Source of the DNA: Henriciella sp.
Lineage (GTDB): Bacteria; Pseudomonadota; Alphaproteobacteria; Caulobacterales; Hyphomonadaceae
DNA length: 64,000 nucleotides
Direction: 5' to 3'
Assembly: GCA_017642885.1 (NCBI GenBank)
Contig: JAEPOM010000002.1
Coordinates: 248,001-312,000 of the forward strand
This document shows, one piece after another, positions 51,681 through 61,356 of this stretch. The translations under genes and the position numbers were made by a program. The notes beneath the pieces were generated by a model that was not told the origin of the DNA, did no database searches, and was given only the letters and a program-made list of their open reading frames with translations. Each line of letters begins with the position of its first letter. The first letter of the stretch is position 1.

Positions 51681-53366
51681 ATGGATGGATCGGCCACTGT
51701 GCAAGACAATCAGGTGCTCGCTGGATTGACCGACCTGTTACAGGACGCCGTCACCGCATCCGATACCTATAAGTCCGCTTTGCACGAGAAAGTCAGTGCG
51801 GTGCTTGCGCCCGAAGGCAAGATCGATCGAGCAGCCTTCTCCGCCAACCAGCACCTGGCCCACGGCTATGGCTGGATCGTTACCTATATCGAGACGCTGC
51901 GCGAAACCGCCAATTGGACGACCCGACTGGAAGCGGATGGCAAGCTTGGCGAGATTGATGCGCTGCTCGCGCAGATCCTGTTCAGCAAGTATCTCGCGGA
52001 TTTGGTGTCCGGCGTCCCAATGAACCAGGGCGAGACGATCCGTCCGCACGAATTGGACGCGCTTGCTGAAGTCGACACTCTGTTCAAAACCCCTGCCGTG
52101 CACACCTTGATCACCAAGGGTCTGACGCCGGACAGCATGGCAGCTGCCGCGGCGCACCTCCCCGATAGCCTGGGCCGCGCGACGGTTGAGAATACCGGCG
52201 AAGACGAAACCATGTCGATGATCCGCGATCAGTTTCGTCGCTATACTGAGGACAAGATTGCTCCTTACGCACACGAATGGCACCTCAAGAATGATTACAT
52301 CCCGATGGACGTGGTCAATGAGATGGCGGAGCTGGGCGTGTTCGGCCTGACCATTCCAGAAGAGTTTGGCGGTCTCGGCATGGGGAAAACGGCGATGTGT
52401 GTCGTTTCCGAAGAACTCTCGCGCGGATATATTGGTACCGGTTCACTCGGCACGCGCTCGGAGATCGCAGCAGAACTGATCCTCATCGGCGGAACCGATG
52501 CCCAGAAAGAAAAATACCTGCCCGCCATTGCCAGTGGCGAGATCTTGCCCACTGCAGTCTTTACAGAACCAAATACCGGGTCGGACCTCGGCGCGCTCCG
52601 GACCCGCGCGGTGAAAGATGGCGACACCTACAAAATCACAGGCAACAAGACCTGGATCACGCACCCGGTCCGCGCCGACCTGATGACCCTGCTGGCGCGC
52701 ACCAATCCCGACACGAACAATTTTTCGGGACTCTCGATGTTTCTGGCTGAGAAACCGCGCGGCAGCGACGAGCAGCCTTTCCCGGCTGAGGGCATGACCG
52801 GCGGCGAGATCGAAGTCCTCGGCTATCGCGGCATGAAAGAGTACGAAATCGGGTTCGACGCGTTTGAAGTGCCGGCAGCAAACCTGCTGGGCGAGACAGA
52901 AGGCATGGGCTTCAAGCACTTGATGGCAACATTTGAGTCGGCCCGGATTCAGACCGCCGCCCGCGCCGTTGGCGTTACCCAATGCGCCTATGAACTTGGT
53001 CTTCGTTATGCGCTTGATCGCAATCAGTTCGGTCAGGCGATTTTCAAATTCCCACGTGTGGCCAACAAGCTTGTCATGATGGCGGCGGAGTTGGTGGGCA
53101 TTCGCCAGCTGACCTATTTCTCGGCCCGTCAGAAAGACTCAGACAAACGCTGCGACCTGGAAGCCGGCATGGCCAAACTACTTGCCGCCCGTGCCGCCTG
53201 GGCAGCCGCCGACAATGCGCTGCAAATTCATGGCGGCAATGGGTTCGCTCTGGAATACCCGATCAGCCGCGTGCTGCAGGATGCTCGCATCCTCAACATT
53301 TTCGAAGGCGCCGGTGAAGTTCAGGCCATGGTCATCGCCCGGCGGGTTGTGTCGGAGAGTAATTAG
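51681..53366 (+). CDS. mcd: (2S)-methylsuccinyl-CoA dehydrogenase
   Basis: A 561-residue acyl-CoA dehydrogenase with an N-terminal extension of about 170 residues before the usual fold. Motifs: GIGTGS-like YIGTGSLGTRSEIAAELIL, TAVFTEPNTGSDLGALRTRA, MTGGEIEVLGYRGMKEYEIG, TFESARIQTAARAVGV and DNALQIHGGNGFALEYPISR. The length and these lines fit Mcd of the ethylmalonyl-CoA pathway, which oxidises methylsuccinyl-CoA to mesaconyl-CoA for acetyl-CoA assimilation. The other pathway genes (ccr, mch, ecm) are not in the window. A GGAGG ribosome binding site supports the ATG at 51681. Confidence 0.87.
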   Translation: MDGSATVQDNQVLAGLTDLLQDAVTASDTYKSALHEKVSAVLAPEGKIDRAAFSANQHLAHGYGWIVTYIETLRETANWTTRLEADGKLGEIDALLAQILFSKYLADLVSGVPMNQGETIRPHELDALAEVDTLFKTPAVHTLITKGLTPDSMAAAAAHLPDSLGRATVENTGEDETMSMIRDQFRRYTEDKIAPYAHEWHLKNDYIPMDVVNEMAELGVFGLTIPEEFGGLGMGKTAMCVVSEELSRGYIGTGSLGTRSEIAAELILIGGTDAQKEKYLPAIASGEILPTAVFTEPNTGSDLGALRTRAVKDGDTYKITGNKTWITHPVRADLMTLLARTNPDTNNFSGLSMFLAEKPRGSDEQPFPAEGMTGGEIEVLGYRGMKEYEIGFDAFEVPAANLLGETEGMGFKHLMATFESARIQTAARAVGVTQCAYELGLRYALDRNQFGQAIFKFPRVANKLVMMAAELVGIRQLTYFSARQKDSDKRCDLEAGMAKLLAARAAWAAADNALQIHGGNGFALEYPISRVLQDARILNIFEGAGEVQAMVIARRVVSESN

Positions 53367-53397
53367 CGGTTTGCTGGTGCCCATATGGGAGACCAGA

Positions 53398-54075
53398 ATG
53401 GAACTGAGATCATTTGGACCGGCAGTGATTCTCGCTCTATCTGCCTGCGCGACGTCGCACGCTGCGCCTTCTTCGCTCGAAACGCAGCTCGATGAGCTCC
53501 TCAGCTGGTTTCCAGGCACCTATGAGAACCACCAGCAAGTCTACCGCCAATCGATCGCAGACTTACCTGCTTCAGAACGCCATCGTCACCGTCACCACAC
53601 GTTCCAACCGGTTTCCATTGCGGGCATTCCGGGGCGTCAGATATACGCTCAGCAATATCAGTACTATGATCCAAAGGACCTGTATCGCCAGCGCGTTTAT
53701 TCCTTCACTGTGAATGAAGCCGAACAGGCTATCCAATTGACCATCTACACACCGAACGAGCCGGGCGAGCTGACAGACATGCATCTCGATCCCGCAAAAC
53801 AGGCGGCACTTTCAGTCGACGACTTCTTCTTGAAACCGGGATGCGAGGTCTACTGGAAGAAACGAGATGACCAATATGAGGGTTATCTGAAAGACGGTGC
53901 CTGCTCGTATTATTCCGAGCGCTTTCAGACCGAGATCTTTCTCAATGAGACCTTGGTCATGCGAAAAGATGCTCTGCTGCTGGATGATTCCGCCGTCGAC
54001 GGTGATGGTAATCTGATCTTCGGGGCAGCTGAAAATGGGCCGAGCATCAATCTCAAATACGACGCCTGCGACTAA
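53398..54075 (+). CDS. CpeT/CpcT-family lipoprotein
   Basis: A 225-residue protein with a lipobox leader (VILALSAC) and the CpeT/CpcT-like fold: LLSWFPGTYENHQQVYRQS, YRQRVYSFTVNEAEQAIQLT and KPGCEVYWKKRDDQYEGYL. In cyanobacteria such proteins attach bilins to phycobiliproteins; in non-photosynthetic bacteria the family has a similar calycin-like barrel but unknown ligand. Two Cys flank the acidic loop GACSYYS. It follows mcd by 31 bases with a GGGAG ribosome binding site. Its TAA overlaps the stop of the convergent MATE gene. Confidence 0.85.
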   Translation: MELRSFGPAVILALSACATSHAAPSSLETQLDELLSWFPGTYENHQQVYRQSIADLPASERHRHRHHTFQPVSIAGIPGRQIYAQQYQYYDPKDLYRQRVYSFTVNEAEQAIQLTIYTPNEPGELTDMHLDPAKQAALSVDDFFLKPGCEVYWKKRDDQYEGYLKDGACSYYSERFQTEIFLNETLVMRKDALLLDDSAVDGDGNLIFGAAENGPSINLKYDACD

Positions 54076-55481
54076 GACCGCGGTGAGTTGAACGGAGCTT
54101 CAGCCCGGCGGCGAAGCAGAGGGAATTTCATCCCCTTGTCCGGATCAGATTTGCCGCTCTCATATCGTCCCACCAGCCTGTAGGCGAGCCAGAATCCAAG
54201 GATCCCGAACAGAACCCCGCCCAGCGCCTGTCCAATCAGAACGCCGGGAGCGCCGCCGAGCTCAGCACCGACATAGATGAACGGCACCACGCCGATCGTG
54301 TTCTTGCCCCAGTTCAGGAAAGTGGAGAACAAGGGTCTGCGAAGATTGTTGAACGCCGCATTCGAGACGAACAGCGTCCCGTTGAAAATGAAGAGCGGCG
54401 CAACGGCGATAGCGAACCAGAAAATGATCTGCGCACCTTCCTCGCTGAGGTTGAAACTGGCGGAAATGGCGCTGTTTCCCAGCACCAGGGCCAGCCAGAT
54501 CACAACGACATAGGCGGCGGTAAACTGCACCGACTTGATCAGGGTTCCGCGTACCCGGTCGAACTGTTTTGCGCCGAAATTCTGTCCAATGATGGGGCCG
54601 ACTGCGCCGGACAGGGCGAAGATCACACAGAAGGCGAGCGGTGTAAGACGACCCGCCACTGCCATCGCGGCTACGGCAGGGTCTCCGAATTCGGAGACGG
54701 CCCTCGTGACAAACCCGTTGCCGAAGGGCGTTGCCACATTGGTCAACATGGCCGGGGCCGCAATCGCGACAATCGGCTTGAGATCTGTCTTGAAGCGTGC
54801 CGCATCGATCTTTGCGAACCCGCCATAGTGGCGCAAGATCGGATAGAGCGCGGTTAGCATGGTCGCGAAACGAGCTGCCACCGACGCATAGGCTGCCCCA
54901 TCAAGACCCAGGCCAAACCCGAAGATCAGGATCGGGTCGAGAATAGCATTCACTGCCCCAGCCGTTAGCGTCACCGTCATCGCCCGTCGCGCATCACCAT
55001 GCGCGCGCAGGATCCCTGTCGCCATCATCCCGATCGCGCCGATTGGCATCACCGTTACGACAATCCTGAAATACCGCACCGCCAGATCCAGCGTGTAGCC
55101 CTTAGCCCCGATCAGGCTGATCAGAACCGGCGCATAGATCCAGCACAACACAGCGAGGATGGAGGTGACGACAATGCCGAAGACCAACACGCTCGTGGCG
55201 ATCTTTCGGGCTTCGTCTGCGACCCCCTGCCCGAGCCGCTGCGCCACCAAGGCGCTCGTGGCGATTGTCAGCCCGATAGAGACCGAGAACGTGAAGAACA
55301 GTACGGTCCCGGCAAACCCCACGGCAGCCGCAAGCTCCTGTTCTCCCAACATGGAAATGAAGAGCAGGTCCGCGAAGTCAACCAGAAAAATGGAAACAAG
55401 CCCGATGCTCGCCGAGGCGGACATGATACTGATATGACGCAGCAGGTTGCCTTCCAGAAAGATCGCCTGCTTGTTCGCCAT
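54072..55481 (-). CDS. MATE-family efflux transporter
   Basis: A 469-residue protein with twelve membrane helices. It shows the two-fold MATE repeat: VSIFLVDFADLLFISMLGEQ in the first half and FGNGFVTRAVSEFGDPAVAAMA plus GPIIGQNFGAKQFDRVRGT in the second. It exports organic cations or drugs in exchange for Na+ or H+. The frame opens at 55523, but the ATG at 55481 gives a normal N-terminus with GGGA seven bases before it. No regulator is adjacent. Confidence 0.93.
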   Translation of the reverse strand: MANKQAIFLEGNLLRHISIMSASASIGLVSIFLVDFADLLFISMLGEQELAAAVGFAGTVLFFTFSVSIGLTIATSALVAQRLGQGVADEARKIATSVLVFGIVVTSILAVLCWIYAPVLISLIGAKGYTLDLAVRYFRIVVTVMPIGAIGMMATGILRAHGDARRAMTVTLTAGAVNAILDPILIFGFGLGLDGAAYASVAARFATMLTALYPILRHYGGFAKIDAARFKTDLKPIVAIAAPAMLTNVATPFGNGFVTRAVSEFGDPAVAAMAVAGRLTPLAFCVIFALSGAVGPIIGQNFGAKQFDRVRGTLIKSVQFTAAYVVVIWLALVLGNSAISASFNLSEEGAQIIFWFAIAVAPLFIFNGTLFVSNAAFNNLRRPLFSTFLNWGKNTIGVVPFIYVGAELGGAPGVLIGQALGGVLFGILGFWLAYRLVGRYESGKSDPDKGMKFPLLRRRAEAPFNSPRS

Positions 55482-55713
55482 ACTATGTCCCGCTCGAAAG
55501 AAGACTGCGCGCGCTCCCAACAAGGCGGCAGCTGATCTATATGGAGCCTAGTCTCTGATTTACGATCATGCGAGCGAGAAAAATTTACAACTGTCGCTTA
55601 GCCACAACCTTCCAAGGCGTTAACGGGGCCTGCGGGAATTTCTTCGGTCGGTTGCGGAATCTCAAGTGATATTTGCGATGCTGCCCCTCGGGATCGGATT
55701 TTGGGAGACAATC

Positions 55714-56745
55714 ATGGACCTGAGTTTCAAGCGCGCATTCGCAATATTTGCTTTGATCGGTCTGACAGCCTGCGCGCCGGGCAACATGTTCGATGGCGAA
55801 GGCAGCGGCGAAGTCATCGCCCCTGAGACGCCGCTCGTGGTCGCGGATGGGGAATATCCGCCCAGAATGAATCAGGTCTCGGTCGGGCAACCACACCTCA
55901 CTTCTGCGCAACTGCCTGCTGTCTTCGAAACGGTGGATGCTGAGCCAAATTGCCGGATGCCTCGCCCCAGTCGCGACGCCAAACTCGCCTATGTCTACAC
56001 CTATGGTGGCGGGGTGAAGACGCCACTGCACTATATCGCCGACGGCGCGGATGCCGAGCAGATCGCGGCCCGAATGGCTTTCACCAAAGAAGTCGCCAAG
56101 CAGGTGGCACGCGAAGGCGGCTTCGTTGAAGGAGCTGTCGCTCGCCAATTTGCGAGTTTCGCCAAAGGAAATTCGGTCGAATGGGCAACACGCGTTGATG
56201 TCCTCGTCACAGAAACTGAGGCGCCGGTCTTTCTGGTTCTCACTTCATACAATGCCATTCTTTGGAACATTCAGCTCGCCCCAGGCGCTCAGATCGACGG
56301 GATTGTCGTCAGCGCTTATGAAGGCGGCGCCATCGCCAACGGCGCCAGTGCCCGGCGCACTGGATTCATGGGTTTTGATGGCTCGCCGAACCGTTCTTGC
56401 CGCCTCGATGGTCGCGGCAAACCTGTCCCTACCGAGGTCCGTATCGCCGGTGCTAAAGACCTCAATCCCGACTTCGATCCGCGTGGTTACAAAGAACGTT
56501 GGGACGCTGAGTATCGAGATGCTCAAAAATTCTTTTCCGTCGATCTTCGTCAAAAAATCGGCAAGTCACCAACATGGCTTCTCAACGACGCGCGCGGAAA
56601 CAGCTTCCAGGCCGTGCTTGTAGGCCCAACGCCCAATGAGCCCTTTGTACAACAGCCCGTCACTCGGCTTCAGGTCCCCTCCTACGTCGCCCCGTACTGG
56701 GGAACTCGCAAAGGAGCGTTCAAGTACTTTGGATTGGATTCATAA
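55714..56745 (+). CDS. Lipoprotein, unknown
   Basis: A 343-residue protein with a lipobox leader (FALIGLTAC) and a mixed alpha/beta mature region with no motif I can name. Features are AKLAYVYTYGGGVKTPLHYI, VLTSYNAILWNIQLAPGAQ, and a Cys-containing NRSCRLDGRG. It is not a shadow of another frame: the start has a GGGAG ribosome binding site. It lies between the divergent MATE gene and another convergent lipoprotein, 24 bases after its stop. Confidence 0.75.
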   Translation: MDLSFKRAFAIFALIGLTACAPGNMFDGEGSGEVIAPETPLVVADGEYPPRMNQVSVGQPHLTSAQLPAVFETVDAEPNCRMPRPSRDAKLAYVYTYGGGVKTPLHYIADGADAEQIAARMAFTKEVAKQVAREGGFVEGAVARQFASFAKGNSVEWATRVDVLVTETEAPVFLVLTSYNAILWNIQLAPGAQIDGIVVSAYEGGAIANGASARRTGFMGFDGSPNRSCRLDGRGKPVPTEVRIAGAKDLNPDFDPRGYKERWDAEYRDAQKFFSVDLRQKIGKSPTWLLNDARGNSFQAVLVGPTPNEPFVQQPVTRLQVPSYVAPYWGTRKGAFKYFGLDS

Positions 56746-56769
56746 ACGCGATAGAGGGATCCAGATAAA

Positions 56770-57375
56770 CTAGTCGCACGCAATACGGCTGGCGCGGAGC
56801 TTGAATTGAGGCACCCATTCGCCGCCATCATCCTGGACGTAGCTGACGCGATACCAGTGATCAGCATCTTCGACGGTGAAGTCCGCCACAAGTTCAACCT
56901 CAGTGGGATAAACCCGCCACATTGTGAGCTTGCCGTTCCGCATCTCAGCCCGCAAGTCTTGAACCTGAGCCCCGCTCGTTGCGACCCACATCATCTTCCA
57001 TTCACCGGATGCTGTATCGAACATTCGAACATTCACGCCCCGTGCCGATCCCGGCTCAAGGCCAGGATCGGGATCATACCATTCGTCTGTAATCATCATC
57101 CCGCCCATGCTGTACCAGCCGTTCCATCTGGCGCGTGGACCAGGTCGAGGCGGAGACCAGCCCGTGGGCAGCATGATATGGCTCGTTATTTCGAAGTCTC
57201 CGATTAGAAACGCGAATTGCTCGAGTTCTGCAGGGGCTTCGGCGTGCGGAGTCCCATAGTCGCACCTTGGTGCAATTGGCTGCAGCTCACTTTCGTCAGC
57301 ACTTACGGGCGTCGTACATGCCGCCAGGAAGAAGACTGCCAATACTGAACTGATAAGTTTGGTTTTGGGCCGCAT
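56770..57375 (-). CDS. DUF1579-like lipoprotein
   Basis: A 201-residue secreted protein with a lipobox leader (LISSVLAVFFLAAC). The mature part reads like the DUF1579/lipocalin-like group: FLIGDFEITSHIMLPTGWSP, ARWNGWYSMGGMMITDEWY, and SGEWKMMWVATSGAQ. Members have a beta-barrel fold and unknown ligand. The frame runs open to 57735, but the ATG at 57375 with AGGGA five bases upstream begins the signal peptide. It diverges from the PAN-domain gene. Confidence 0.8.
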   Translation of the reverse strand: MRPKTKLISSVLAVFFLAACTTPVSADESELQPIAPRCDYGTPHAEAPAELEQFAFLIGDFEITSHIMLPTGWSPPRPGPRARWNGWYSMGGMMITDEWYDPDPGLEPGSARGVNVRMFDTASGEWKMMWVATSGAQVQDLRAEMRNGKLTMWRVYPTEVELVADFTVEDADHWYRVSYVQDDGGEWVPQFKLRASRIACD

Positions 57376-57525
57376 AATATCCCTTCCCGGTGTCGGTACA
57401 GCGTACGAGCAGGCGAAGCGCTCGGCAAGGCTTGGCCGGGAAAGCGTCGCGGCCAGCGCACACACTCTATTAAGGCCAGTGATGGCATACTCCAGCCAAA
57501 CCTCGTGTGAAGTGGAACCAAACGC

Positions 57526-58338
57526 ATGCGCTTTGTCCCTATTCTGATTGCCGCAACCTGCCTGGCTCTGCCGGCTGGTGCGACCAAACCCACTCCGGAA
57601 ACACCGCCGAGCGCGCCGGGGGATCAGGCTCTGGCCGGAGCGCCGCTTGTGGTGCAAGAAAATACCTATCGGTATGGTGACCTTCTGCGTTCTGAACCTG
57701 CAAGCAGCGTCGATGCCTGCGCGGAGGCCTGTCACCTGGATGCCCGCTGCGTCGCCTGGTCGATGACACCTGCAGTTTACTCCGTTGAAGGGCGCTGCGA
57801 ACTGAAATCCAATCCCGGAGCGGCTTCTTATCGGCCCGGCGCGGTATCCGGCATATCGGAATCAGTGCGCATGGAGCCTGAAATGCGCTACCAGGTCCGC
57901 CTTCCAGAAGGCTATCAACCTGCACCTGAAGTCGTGGAAGAACTGCTGGGCGCCGAAGCCCCTACCCCCATACACATGCCGGATTTGCTCGGCGCGACTG
58001 AGACAAGGGTTTCGGCAGTGATGAAGGCGCCGGCTGCGCCCGCATCACCGGCCGCTCCCGCCGCGCCGGTCGAAACGATTGAGCCGGTTGAAATGGCGCG
58101 TATGGCCCCGCCGCTTCCTGCGCCGCCAGTTGCTGCTCCACCCCTTCCCGCTCCACCGACTGAGCCGGTGACGCGAATTGCAGACACGCCGCCTGCCCCA
58201 ACCAAAGCAGCGGCTCCGATTTCGTTTAGACTGACACCGCTCAAGCCGACCCCGGGTGCACTTCAGCTTCTGGCGCCTGCACCGAGTGAAAAAGCCGAAG
58301 CCTTTACAGCCCAGGCCGCCTCAGACCCAGGCAGTTAA
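57526..58338 (+). CDS. Secreted PAN-domain protein with Pro/Ala-rich tail
   Basis: A 270-residue protein with a signal peptide (ILIAATCLALPAGA) and one PAN/apple-like domain at about 40-115 with spaced Cys (VDACAEACHLDARCVAWSM; GRCELKSNPGAAS). A long tail rich in Pro and Ala follows (APAAPASPAAPAAP; PPLPAPPVAAPPLPAPP) and ends without a membrane anchor. PAN domains bind protein or carbohydrate partners. The tail may span the periplasm or link to peptidoglycan. Its TAA overlaps the TAA of the convergent pseudouridine synthase gene. Confidence 0.85.
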   Translation: MRFVPILIAATCLALPAGATKPTPETPPSAPGDQALAGAPLVVQENTYRYGDLLRSEPASSVDACAEACHLDARCVAWSMTPAVYSVEGRCELKSNPGAASYRPGAVSGISESVRMEPEMRYQVRLPEGYQPAPEVVEELLGAEAPTPIHMPDLLGATETRVSAVMKAPAAPASPAAPAAPVETIEPVEMARMAPPLPAPPVAAPPLPAPPTEPVTRIADTPPAPTKAAAPISFRLTPLKPTPGALQLLAPAPSEKAEAFTAQAASDPGS

Positions 58339-59252
58339 TCGTCGCGATTGTTGCGCGATTTGCGCTTGCGATACTCATCGATCTCTTTTGATTTGTCGCG
58401 ATTGGGCTTCGCGCCGCCGCGTCCAACAAAGCTCCGTCCCTTGCGGATCGGCTTGCCATCTTCATCCGTGAGACGCTTCGGCCGCGGTGGCAGAGACGCC
58501 GCAATCAAGGTTGCGCGCTCTTTCGCTTTCAGGGTCCGCCACTTGCCAATCGGAAGATCGCCGAGGTTGAGCGGGCCGATGCGGATTCGCTGAAGATCTG
58601 TCACACGCAGACCGACAAGATCGCACATACGCCGGATTTGGCGCTTGCGGCCTTCCTTCAGGATAAAGCGCAGCACCTGGCCCTCTTCACGGGTCACCTT
58701 GGCCGGTTTGAGGCGGCGATTATCAAGCGTCAGCCCGTTGCGGAGCAAGGTCAATCGCCCTTCCTTGATCTCACCTCTAACGGTGACGAGGTACTCTTTC
58801 TCGAGGCTATGCTGGGGGCCGATAATGGCTTTGGCGAGCACGCCATCCTCGGACAGGAGGAGGAGGCCGTGAGAATCCTGGTCCAGCCGTCCGAGCGGCG
58901 CCAGACTGGCCGTCTTGCCCGGGCCGCGACTGCCATCCGTCGCGTTGCTGGTCTTGAGCAAGCGAACCGCAGGCACCTGCCCGTCTTCCGGTTGCGCAGA
59001 GACATAGTCGACGGGTTTATTCAAAACCGCGGTGAATTTCTCGGCTATTGCGCGCTCCGCCACATCCGTCAGCGTCAGAGTCTGGCCAGGCTCGATCTTG
59101 TGCCCAGGGCGCTCAATGACCACCTCATCGATGATGACGCCGCCAGCCTCTATAAGCGCTTCCGCTTCACGGCGCGAACATAGGCCAAGCTCGGCCATCC
59201 ATTTGTTGACCCGGACCGGCGCATTGCCGCGATAGAGATGCTGATCTGCCAT
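58335..59252 (-). CDS. RluF/RluB-type 23S rRNA pseudouridine synthase
   Basis: A 305-residue protein with an N-terminal S4 domain (RVNKWMAELGLCSRREAEAL) and the RsuA-family catalytic domain. It has APLGRLDQDSHGLLLLSEDG with the catalytic Asp, EKEYLVTVRG, and EGRKRQIRRMCDLVG. The LDQDSHGLL and EKEYLVTV lines are closer to RluF than to RluB or RsuA, suggesting modification near position 2604. A basic tail (RKRKSRNNRDD) follows. The ATG at 59252 is preferred over a TTG at 59288. Confidence 0.88.
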   Translation of the reverse strand: MADQHLYRGNAPVRVNKWMAELGLCSRREAEALIEAGGVIIDEVVIERPGHKIEPGQTLTLTDVAERAIAEKFTAVLNKPVDYVSAQPEDGQVPAVRLLKTSNATDGSRGPGKTASLAPLGRLDQDSHGLLLLSEDGVLAKAIIGPQHSLEKEYLVTVRGEIKEGRLTLLRNGLTLDNRRLKPAKVTREEGQVLRFILKEGRKRQIRRMCDLVGLRVTDLQRIRIGPLNLGDLPIGKWRTLKAKERATLIAASLPPRPKRLTDEDGKPIRKGRSFVGRGGAKPNRDKSKEIDEYRKRKSRNNRDD

Positions 59253-59377
59253 GTCGGGCGGTGTGGCCAAGCTGAGCGATAACGTCAATCAAGAATTTCC
59301 ACCCACAAATACCAGAAAGAGATATTCCCTTTTGCCCCGACTCCCTGCTAAAGGCGGGCGCAAGAACAGGAGCGACC

Positions 59378-60040
59378 ATGAAAACCGCTGTGATTGTCTT
59401 CCCCGGCTCAAACTGCGACCGCGACGCCCAAGTAGCCTTGCGCCAAGCAAGCGGACAGGATCCGGCTATGGTCTGGCACAAGGATGGAACGATCCCGGAT
59501 GGGACCGATCTCGTCATGGTACCTGGTGGATTCTCCTATGGCGACTACCTTCGCTGCGGCGCGATGGCGGCGAACAGCCCGGTGATTGCACAGCTCCACG
59601 CGCATGCAGAACGCGGCGGTTACATCCTCGGCGTTTGCAATGGCTTCCAGATCCTGTGTGAAACGGGCCTGCTGCCAGGCGCTTTGATGCGCAATACCAG
59701 CCTCGATTTTGTCTGTCGGCCGCAGCAATTGAAGATCGAGAGCACCAATAGCGCCTTCACCAGCGCGTATGGCAGCACATCAGAGATTTCGATTCCCATC
59801 GCACACCATGACGGCAACTATGTGGCTGACGATACGACACTGGACACGCTCGAAGGCGAGGGCCGTGTGGCCTTCCGCTATGTCGGCAATCCAAACGGCT
59901 CGGCACGCGATATTGCTGGCGTGATCAGCGAAAATGGCCGGGTCCTCGGCATGATGCCTCACCCCGAACGTGCGATTGGCGGACACGAAGGCGGCACTGA
60001 TGGCACGGCAATGTTTGAAAGCCTGATGGCGGCGGCCTAA
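59378..60040 (+). CDS. purQ: Phosphoribosylformylglycinamidine synthase subunit PurQ
   Basis: A 220-residue class I glutamine amidotransferase: [32 protein letters not shown], the nucleophile Cys in [11 protein letters not shown] and the His/Glu pair in GMMPHPERA. It supplies ammonia to PurL for FGAM formation. The ribosome binding site AGGAGCG precedes the ATG. The usual purS partner is not upstream; purL follows only after an intervening membrane protein gene. Confidence 0.97.
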   Translation: MKTAVIVFPGSNCDRDAQVALRQASGQDPAMVWHKDGTIPDGTDLVMVPGGFSYGDYLRCGAMAANSPVIAQLHAHAERGGYILGVCNGFQILCETGLLPGALMRNTSLDFVCRPQQLKIESTNSAFTSAYGSTSEISIPIAHHDGNYVADDTTLDTLEGEGRVAFRYVGNPNGSARDIAGVISENGRVLGMMPHPERAIGGHEGGTDGTAMFESLMAAA

Positions 60041-60109
60041 CCCAAGCCTGCTTTCCAAGTCCCATCTCGCCTGATTATGATGGAATCAAAAGCGGGAGCG
60101 GTGTCGAAC

Positions 60110-61303
60110 ATGAGTTACCTTCAGGAATCCAGGGATGCTGGACGCGAGGTTTTTCCAGATCTGGCCCGGGCCTTCGCTCTGTTCGGAATTTGCGTGGTCA
60201 ATGTTGGGATCATGTCCTGGCCGATGATGACGGGCTATGGCGAAAGCGCCGTCCACGCCGCGCAAGATCAAGCCGCGTTCTTCGCCGTCGGTGCCTTGTT
60301 CATGGCGAAATCTTACACCTTGTTTTCGTTTATGTTCGGCGTCGGGTTTGCCTATCAAATGCAATCGGCAGAACGCAAAGGTGTCGGATTTTCAGGGCGG
60401 TACTGGCGGCGCATTATCGGCCTGCTGATCTTCGGTCTGATCAATGTCGCGTTCTTGTTTCAAGGCGACATTCTGGTGATGTATGCCATTCTCGGCTCAA
60501 TCCTGTTCCTGTTTCGAAACGCCAGCCCGCGCCTGTTATCGGGTTGGGCGATCGCGATCTATTCGGTTCAGGTTGCCTTTGTCGCTCTGATGGCGCTCGG
60601 TTTCTGGGCGTGGGAAGCGTTTGATGGTGAGAATTTCACACTCAAAATGGGCACTATGTTGGAGCAAGCCGACAACGCTGCTGAGGCGTTTCGCAACGGC
60701 TCCTTTGCCGATGCCATCGCCCAGAGATTTGCGGATTGGTCAGGGTTCATCACATTTGGCATGCTGATGCAGGGCATTGGCGCATTGGCGTTTTTCCTAT
60801 TCGGATTTTCGGCTGTGAAGCGGGGCACGATATCCAATCCTGCGGCGCCGTTCTGGAAACGTAGCCGGCATGTATTTTTACCTATCGGTCTGGTTCTCAG
60901 CGGCGCCGGCGCCTGGATCATGCTGCAAGGTCATGGCGGAATGAACCCAACAATGATGGCGGGTATGACCTTAATCATGCTGGGAAGCCCCTTCTCCACA
61001 GCCGGGTATCTGGGTCTGATCGCAAAATGGGCGGAAACCCCCAGCGGAACGATCAAAACGTTCCTCGCGCGCGGCGGCACGTCCTCTCTGACGGCTTACT
61101 TGATGCAGGGTCTGATCCTGTCCTTGATCTTCAATCCGTATGGTCTCGGTCTGTTTGAACAATTGGGTGCTGCGTCCGCCATCGCGCTGGCCGCGATCGT
61201 GGCCATTTTCACCATCGCATTCGCCAGCCTGTGGCGAACTTTGTTCAAGCGCGGACCTCTCGAATATGTGCTTCGCAGTTGGACCTATATGGGGTCGCGA
61301 TAA
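60110..61303 (+). CDS. DUF418 membrane protein
   Basis: A 397-residue protein with about nine membrane helices. Its start matches DUF418 ([32 protein letters not shown]) and the family's C-terminal block FLARGGTSSLTAYLMQGLIL and WRTLFKRGPLEYVLRSWTY is complete. Function unknown, perhaps transport or cell-envelope lipid work. A frame opens at 60077; the ATG at 60110 has GGGAG upstream, but both are possible. It separates purQ from purL on the same strand, 53 bases before purL. Confidence 0.88.
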   Translation: MSYLQESRDAGREVFPDLARAFALFGICVVNVGIMSWPMMTGYGESAVHAAQDQAAFFAVGALFMAKSYTLFSFMFGVGFAYQMQSAERKGVGFSGRYWRRIIGLLIFGLINVAFLFQGDILVMYAILGSILFLFRNASPRLLSGWAIAIYSVQVAFVALMALGFWAWEAFDGENFTLKMGTMLEQADNAAEAFRNGSFADAIAQRFADWSGFITFGMLMQGIGALAFFLFGFSAVKRGTISNPAAPFWKRSRHVFLPIGLVLSGAGAWIMLQGHGGMNPTMMAGMTLIMLGSPFSTAGYLGLIAKWAETPSGTIKTFLARGGTSSLTAYLMQGLILSLIFNPYGLGLFEQLGAASAIALAAIVAIFTIAFASLWRTLFKRGPLEYVLRSWTYMGSR

Positions 61304-61356
61304 AGGTCAGCAAAAACGCTCTAGCGAATCCCTCGATCTAAGGGTAAAGCGCGCGC

